DNA from: Heterocephalus glaber
Taxonomy: Eukaryota > Chordata > Mammalia > Rodentia > Bathyergidae
Reading direction: 5' to 3'
Length of the DNA stretch: 64,000 nucleotides
Assembly: GCF_000247695.1 (NCBI RefSeq)
Contig: NW_004624781.1
Location: forward strand, 13,601,925-13,665,924
The notes under the pieces are model-generated. The model had not been told where the DNA came from and ran no database searches. It saw nothing but the letters and a program-made list of their open reading frames with translations. Position numbers and translations under genes: made by a program. Shown here piece after piece: positions 59,601 through 64,000 of the stretch. The number at the start of each line of letters is the position of its first letter. Position 1 is the stretch's first letter.

Positions 59601-61320
59601 TGGCTTTCCAGGGGGGAAGTATACTCATGTAAGGAACACAGACAAGATTTCATGTAGAAGGAGGATCAGAGTCATGGTCTAGGTGACCACACTGAAAAGT
59701 GGACTTGCAGGTTGTGGGCACAGCTGTCAGTGAAAGATGATATGGTGAGAATGATGATGACAATGATGACGAGATGATGATGATGATACTCTGCATCATT
59801 CACCCCTCCTCAGAGCATGGGGAGCCAGTCTACCCCCAGGAGAGAGCCATGCTTTTCCTCTGCCTCCAAGCTGTAATGGCTTGCAGGGAATTCTAGCTTC
59901 TGGCCAGGCCACAAGCATCCTTTCTTCACCTGCCTCTGCCCCCTGGGGGCTAAGCTGAGCAAGATCATGCCACTAGCAAAGCACAGGTGATTTTCTCAAA
60001 CCTTATGAACATTTCATCTGCTGTGCTTTACTTTTAAAACTGAGAGCTTCAATTCTGGACACAACCGATGACCACTAATGAGGACTAGGATGGCTGGAAA
60101 CCAGGCTCAGGTGGGGCACATGGGCAGCGGGTAGTCCTGGAGGTAGCACTGCTCCTCTTCTCCTGGAAGTGCAGGAGAGCAGCTGCCCTATGTGAAAGGA
60201 CAGGGTCTCTAGGAGGCCATGTCCAGCAGCAACATCTCCCTCAGATGTGCCTCTTCCAAAATCAAAGTCCCACAAGAGGAAAGGTTGGTTTGTCTTAGCC
60301 TCTCACAAGCCTTAGTCACCCCAGGCTGGGGCTGGTATTCACTGTGGACCTCGTGTAATCCCAGGCACTTAGCAGGTAGTTAAGATGAAACAGTTAAAGA
60401 AGTAGCCAGAGGCCTTACTGAGATAACTCAGAGATCCACAGAGAGGGAAAGTTGTCTGAGAGGGCCTGTCTGGGAGGCTCTCTGCAAAGCAACAAAGAAA
60501 AGGGTCAGAGAAGGGCCAGCGATTTAGCTCAGTGGTTCTGCCGCCTGCCTCACAAGTGCAATGACCCGAGTTCAATTCCCGGTACCAAAAAAAAAAAAAA
60601 AAAAAAAAGGGCCAGAGAGGTGACAGAGGGTTCAGAAAAAGAGGGGACCAGCAGCATCCTGTGCCCTTAGGCTGGGAGCCTGGAGGCCACTAGAAAGTTC
60701 TTCCTGGCTTACACAAGGACAAGGCACAATGGTGTGCTGGAAAGAACTTGAGAGCTAGAGTCAGAGAATCCCAAACTCAAACATGGGCCCTGAGAAGGTC
60801 GGCGTGATGATCAGATTATTCACGTAAAAAGTCTAGGCTGCAGCTGGGGTGCATGAGGCACAAGGTAAGTAGAGGGAACTCTTTTGTGGTTTCCAGGTGT
60901 GGGGTAGAACACAAAAAAAGGATTGTATTGACTGCTGAAGACTATGACGTGGTGGTCCGACTTAGGGATGAATTTACTGTGAGTACTATCCCCCAGCTCT
61001 GTCTCTTGCTAAATGTTGCTTTTGCATAATCACTTACCATTTGTTTGCCATTTTGTCATCTGCAAACATGCGATAAATTGCATATTCTTGCAGAATTGCT
61101 GAGATCAAAATCCATTAAGGTATGTAATGTACACAGTACAGTGCTAGCAAATTGGAATCATTAATAGTAGCTATTACTATTCCTACTGCTTACCAGAGAC
61201 ACCTCCAGTCACATAAATGGCCATTACCACTGCCACTGCAAATCCCACATTGATAGTGACGATGCCTCCAAAAATTCCTCGACTGAGGACAGCTTGGGCA
61301 ACACAGCCACATCCCAGAAC
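50428..61320 (-). CDS. AQP9: Aquaporin-9 (aquaglyceroporin), exons 2-6 of a gene whose exon 1 is outside the window
   Basis: AQP9 is a plasma-membrane channel for water, glycerol, urea and other small uncharged solutes, prominent in liver cells and leukocytes (family knowledge). Joined in order 61320-61194, 58527-58390, 57049-56931, 53270-53053 and 50602-50428, the exons give one open frame of 258 residues and a TAG stop. With the 37 residues of human exon 1 the total is 295, the human length. Both pore loops are present: HINPAV in exon 3 and MNPARD in exon 5. The aspartate after the second NPA-Arg is the mark of a glycerol-conducting aquaporin. AQP9 rather than AQP3, AQP7 or AQP10 is indicated by segments such as CLFGRMEW, KLPFYVGAQFLGAF and SRNLGVPKGLEPI and by the C-terminal tail ending YELSVKM. 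All introns are GT-AG with conserved phases, and I see no frameshift or internal stop, so this looks functional. Start codon and promoter are not in the window. Confidence 0.97.
50603..53052 (-). other. AQP9: AQP9 intron 5
   Basis: Intron of about 2.45 kb with GTAAGT donor and TTTCAG acceptor. It holds a permuted inverted duplication at 51,366-51,478. A 147-codon open stretch on the opposite strand (51,573-52,016) has no recognisable domain and is treated as chance. I see no other feature. Confidence 0.9.
51366..51478. repeat. Permuted inverted duplication in AQP9 intron 5
   Basis: AACACCAAAACACAGAC (51366-51382) has a perfect 17-bp reverse complement at 51451-51467. The next block, CCAGCCAGAACAC (51383-51395), also has its reverse complement at 51465-51477, with one extra base, but on the other side of the arm, so the two blocks are in swapped order. 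Confidence 0.9.
53053..53270 (-). CDS. AQP9: AQP9 exon 5 (helices 4-5 and second NPA loop)
   Basis: This 218-bp exon begins VTSTMFLLIVVFAIFDSRNL and ends GWGFDVF plus two bases of the next arginine codon, about residues 166-237. It holds helices 4 and 5 and the loop E half-helix SGCAMNPARDLSPR, with N216-P217-A218, the filter arginine 219 and the glycerol-type aspartate 220. Cysteine two residues before the NPA methionine-asparagine matches AQP9. The acceptor ends TCTCCAG, directly followed by GTAACG, so the exon itself opens with a donor-like string. The donor is GTAAGT. Confidence 0.97.
54210..54420 (-). mobile_element. MIR-like fragment
   Basis: CATTAAGCCTCACGATAACC and CCGTGATGTCAACTCCATAA, then a degraded core, fit a reversed MIR. 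Confidence 0.45.
56284..56350 (+). mobile_element. Old 5'-truncated ID-type SINE
   Basis: GCTCACTGGTAGAGCACTTA, GCATGGGTGAGGCCCTGGGT and TTCAATGCCTAGCACCATAA match the older, widespread rodent ID consensus rather than the local subfamily, which suggests an earlier insertion. Confidence 0.65.
56931..57049 (-). CDS. AQP9: AQP9 exon 4 (extracellular loop C)
   Basis: This 119-bp exon reads ALMSFAGGKLLTVGENATAH and ends PYLSLVNAFADQ, about residues 127-165. It encodes the long extracellular loop C and the start of helix 4. The Asn-Ala-Thr triplet is a possible N-glycosylation site and is also in the human protein. The acceptor ends TCCACAG and the donor is GTAAGT. It ends in phase 0, as the next exon requires. 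Confidence 0.96.
57050..58389 (-). other. AQP9: AQP9 intron 3
   Basis: Intron of 1.34 kb, GTGAGT donor and TCCACAG acceptor. It has a MIR-like fragment at about 57,785-57,910 and nothing else recognisable. Confidence 0.9.
58390..58527 (-). CDS. AQP9: AQP9 exon 3 (first NPA loop and helix 3)
   Basis: This 138-bp exon completes a glycine codon from exon 2 and reads GHINPAVSFAMCLFGRMEW, then KLPFYVGAQFLGAF and FGIYY. The HINPAV motif is the loop B half-helix that meets the second NPA in the pore centre; it falls at residues 84-86, the same numbering as in human AQP9. The acceptor ends TCTGCAG and the donor is GTGAGT. The last base G joins AT of exon 4 to make an aspartate codon. Confidence 0.97.
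58672..58745. repeat. GA-rich simple repeat
   Basis: GAGACA and GAGA units in imperfect array on the plus strand of AQP9 intron 2. Confidence 0.8.
59280..59500 (-). mobile_element. MIR SINE
   Basis: ACATTTACTGCACACTTGCC, CAGGTGAGGAAACCAAGAAA and TGGCAGGACCAGGATCAAAG follow the reversed MIR consensus. Confidence 0.75.
59739..59788. repeat. (GAT)n repeat, imperfect
   Basis: GATGAT units with several substitutions. Confidence 0.8.
60513..60607 (+). mobile_element. ID-type tRNA-derived SINE, full length, in AQP9 intron 2
   Basis: GGGCCAGCGATTTAGCTCAG (A box) and GAGTTCAATTCCCGGTACC (B box), then about 22 A. Flanks AGGGTCAGAGAA (60501-60512) and AGGGCCAGAGAG (60608-60619) are a near match. It runs opposite to AQP9 transcription. 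The long pure A tail suggests a young copy. Confidence 0.9.
61194..61320 (-). CDS. AQP9: AQP9 exon 2 (membrane helices 1-2)
   Basis: This 127-bp exon starts with the codons for VLGCGCVAQ and ends at TGGVSG, about residues 38-79 plus one base of residue 80. It covers the rest of helix 1 and helix 2, including INVGF, whose phenylalanine belongs to the aromatic/arginine filter of aquaglyceroporins (family knowledge). On the minus strand the acceptor is a pyrimidine-rich tract ending CTTCCAG and the donor is GTAAGC. It starts in phase 0 and ends in phase 1, which fits exon 3. The bases between it and the end of the window show no exon 1 matching the expected N-terminus. Confidence 0.96.
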
Positions 61321-62906
61321 CTGGAAGGAGAGGAGAGGAAGACTTAACAAGCATGTGGGGGTGGCCACTGTCAAAAGCAACAGAAACTCAGATAAGAAAA
61401 AGTACTTTTAAATCAAGGCTGTGAGTTTTATACAAAAGGCTTGAGCTTTATACAAAGAGAGCAAGATGGTGGACCCAAGCCCACATCCGGCCTGCAGATG
61501 GGATTTGCTGGGCCGGTGCAGTGTGATGATGCCTACATTTGTAAATCACATTATTTCACACAATGATCTAGGCATCTGGCTCTTCTAAGTTAAGCCTTTT
61601 ACTCTGAGATAATTGTAGCTTCACATGAGATTGTAAGAAACAATACAGAAAGATCCCATTTGTCTTTTACCCATTGGCTTCTATTGATCAATCAGAAGAT
61701 CTGGTTGCCCTCCTTCACCCTTGCCTGGGGGAAAAAAATCTTCAACACAGCTTGAGTCTCCCCAGTTTCACTCATTCAGTTCACCCCCTCTTTGAGATCC
61801 CTGCTCTAGAGGCCGCCATGATAGTCCAGACTGAGCACACACAATTATACACACGTCCAGTGCATTGAAAGGGCATTTGTAGCACGTATTAGAAAGACTG
61901 TGTGATCATCAAGAAAACAAAGAAAAACTGGCAGCCAGGCCCTCCAAATCCTTGTGTCCTTTTCCCTTAGAGAGTGGAGGCTGCCATGTTCAGAGTGTTT
62001 TGACTTCTCCATGGCACCAATACAGCACTGCACTCAGAGTCCGAGCTCTGTAAACAGTTGAACAGTGAAGTATGATGGCAAGGCTTCCACAATCTTTCAC
62101 TGTTAGAGGATATTTTGGACAATGGAATCAGTATTCAGAAAAGTTTGGAATAAATATGTTATGGTACATCCATTCAGTAAACTACTAGCCATAAGATAGA
62201 ATGAGGAGGATCCATGTGAGATATTTCTATAAGATATTTCTTATTTCTATGAGATAGAAAGAGGAAAGATCCCCAGATTATTAAAGTCAAAAAAAGGTGC
62301 AGAGTAGTGTTAAAACATATTGCCAATTATATTAAAATACAAAATGTATTTATTTTTACATACATAGGGTCTTTCCTTGAATGAATGAGTAGCTGGAAGG
62401 GGTTAAAACCTGTTGGTGAGGGTGGAAAGGGTACTTCCTGGCTGGCACAGGTATTGAAAGAATATTTTTCACTGCCCCTAACCCCTTTTAACCATGTGTT
62501 TTCTCATTTAAAAAAAGAGGCCCTACATATTCATTGAGCAATCAGTTAAAACTAATCATAGCCCATTGAAGAAATATTTCATGAAGGAGGATTCTCAGAA
62601 AACATGGAACCCAAGTTTGACTGGAAAATAAGACACCAAATGACTACCACTTATCATCATGGTATGGTTTAAAAGGGGACCGTGATCCTGGAGATACACA
62701 TTCTAGACTACTGGGATCACTGGGTGATTGCTTTTTATATTGGCCAAACTGTTCACTGAATATGGAGCCCAGTTTGAATTTCATAACCAAAGAAGAACAA
62801 CTGCAGTAGTCCCCCTTATCTACAGGGGATACATTGCAAGATCCACTGTGGATGCCTGAAGCCATAGATAACCCCATGTGAGTATTTCTCCCTGTACATA
62901 CACACC

Positions 62907-63140
62907 TGCTGTAGTTTGGACGGTAACTGTCCCCCCCAATTTAAGCCTTCATCTCTCTTTGCCCCTGGCCACGAGGTGAGGGTTTCCTCACCATGGGCTC
63001 CCACTATGATACGTTGTCTTGCCACAGGTCCAGAGCAATGAAGCCAATTGATCATGGACTGAATGCTTCAAAACTGAACCACTTTGTAAGCTGATTTATC
63101 TTGTAGTTGTTATAATGACAGAAAGCTCTCTCTCTCTCAC
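62907..63140 (+). mobile_element. MaLR-type LTR, internally shortened
   Basis: Starts TGCTGTAGTTTGGACGG, contains GGACTGAATGCTTCAAAACT and CTTGTAGTTGTTATAATGAC, typical of these LTRs. The end merges into a TC/CA microsatellite. Confidence 0.6.
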
Positions 63141-63170
63141 ACACACATGCACACACACACACACACACAA
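63126..63170. repeat. (TC)n(CA)n compound microsatellite
   Basis: A CT run passes directly into a CA run with one interruption. A smaller CA patch follows near 63,181. Confidence 0.88.
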
Positions 63171-64000
63171 GGTCATAGGCACACACACAATATCTTACAC
63201 TGTGCTCACTGTTGTCGATTGCAGGAACTGAAACTGGAGAGGAAAACCATGACTAAAGGGTTTTACTTACTACTTGAAGGAGGGCTCAATATCAAACAAT
63301 AATTATTATTTAATGGCAGGGAAATGGAAGCTATGAGGATACATTTCAGAAACAAACACATTTTAGGAAGATGAGATTAAGAATGTGAAGGCTGGTGATC
63401 AGGAAGTTCATAACCCTCCACTGTGTTCCTCCACAAAGGAACGAAATGGAAGGGTCCAAAACTGAAGCAGGAAAGGTCACACACAATTTCCTGATTGTGA
63501 TGGACTAACTCTAAACAGTGGCCATCGGGTTCATTTGTGAGGTCCCTCAGGGAAATATAATCCACGGACAGGAGATATTTAATATATATATAGCATGGTT
63601 TCCATTTGCTTGACCTTGTAATCGGAGGGCAGAGGGCACCCAGGTGATCTTTGGATGTCCCTTCGGTCCCTAGCTCTGAAATGTGGCCACCTGTCTACCT
63701 TCCACCTGCTGCACAGTCGGGAGACGCAGGAGACGGTGGCCTCTCGGGGGAAGCCGTGGGTCTGCACAGCACATGCACTTGGCCAGCTTTGGTGGTCTGC
63801 TCTGTACCCTAGACTGAGAGTTAAATGCAGTTGTAACAGGAACATATTCTCTTTCCCTTCTCAAAAATTCCTCTGAGTCCACTTCAGAGTCATGAAGAGA
63901 TGGTGAGATGGTGTGATCTACACAGGCTGGGAGAGAAGAGCGCCCAGAGAGAATCCTCTCTGCAGAGCCCTCCCTTTCCCATGGCTGCAATGCCCTGGCA

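Larger units (their letters stand above)
58528..61193 (-). other. AQP9: AQP9 intron 2
   Basis: Intron of about 2.67 kb. It contains a GA-rich simple repeat (58,672-58,745), a MIR fragment (59,280-59,500), a GAT repeat (59,739-59,788) and a well-preserved ID SINE (60,513-60,607). Confidence 0.9.
61321..64000 (-). other. AQP9: Part of AQP9 intron 1
   Basis: Sequence upstream of exon 2, running to the window end. I looked on the minus strand for an exon ending in the expected helix 1 start (a segment like SEFLGTF) with a GT donor and found none, so exon 1 is probably farther upstream. It contains a MaLR-type LTR fragment and a compound TC/CA microsatellite near 62.9-63.2 kb. Confidence 0.8.

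Noticed and set aside
58672..59788. Possible CRISPR-like array from the repeated GA and GAT tracts
   Set aside because: No regular spacing or unique spacers; these are simple-sequence repeats in a vertebrate intron.
61321..64000. AQP9 exon 1 within the window
   Set aside because: No minus-strand segment encodes the expected N-terminal residues next to a GT donor.

Overview
The window is mammalian nuclear DNA, most likely from a rodent that is not a mouse or rat. Evidence for a mammal is the exon-intron gene at the right-hand end and the old mammalian repeats (MIR, MER20, L1M and MaLR-type LTRs). Evidence for a rodent is a tRNA-derived ID-type SINE family with good target-site duplications, plus a lineage-specific L1 3' end (polypurine tract, then a short AT-rich tail) present three times. 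I saw no B1 or B2 SINEs of the murid kind. I cannot name the species. There is no bacterial gene content, CRISPR array, operon or tRNA/rRNA gene.

The only protein-coding gene I can support is AQP9 (aquaporin-9, an aquaglyceroporin) on the minus strand at 50,428-61,320. Five exons are visible, equivalent to human exons 2-6. All have consensus splice sites and matching phases, and together encode 258 residues and the stop codon. The first coding exon (about 37 residues, from comparison with the human protein) and the promoter lie beyond base 64,000. Both pore motifs (HINPAV and MNPARD) are intact. A candidate polyadenylation signal lies at 48,710-48,715.

Bases 1 to about 48,700 are non-coding DNA downstream of AQP9. 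In human the next gene in that direction is LIPC, far away, so a long gene-free interval is expected. This part is mostly repeats. At 6.1-6.6 kb there is a well-formed solo LTR. At 16-18 kb there is a MaLR LTR and a separate retroviral remnant with an LTR and an envelope tail. At 25.6-27.2 kb two LTR-like units lie close together in opposite orientation. At 30-31.2 kb there is an old L1 3' end, and at 38-42 kb a nest of antisense L1 fragments with three ID insertions. A solo MaLR LTR with a 5-bp duplication lies at 46.7-47.1 kb. MIR fragments and microsatellites are scattered throughout.

I found no convincing new biological system. The points most worth a second look are retroelement structure (solo LTRs with duplicated U3 blocks, a severely 5'-truncated ID copy that still has target-site duplications, and a clean envelope/LTR remnant), a permuted inverted duplication in AQP9 intron 5, and a 63-bp tandem duplication inside an L1 tail. 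All repeat family names come from recall of consensus features, not from a database search.
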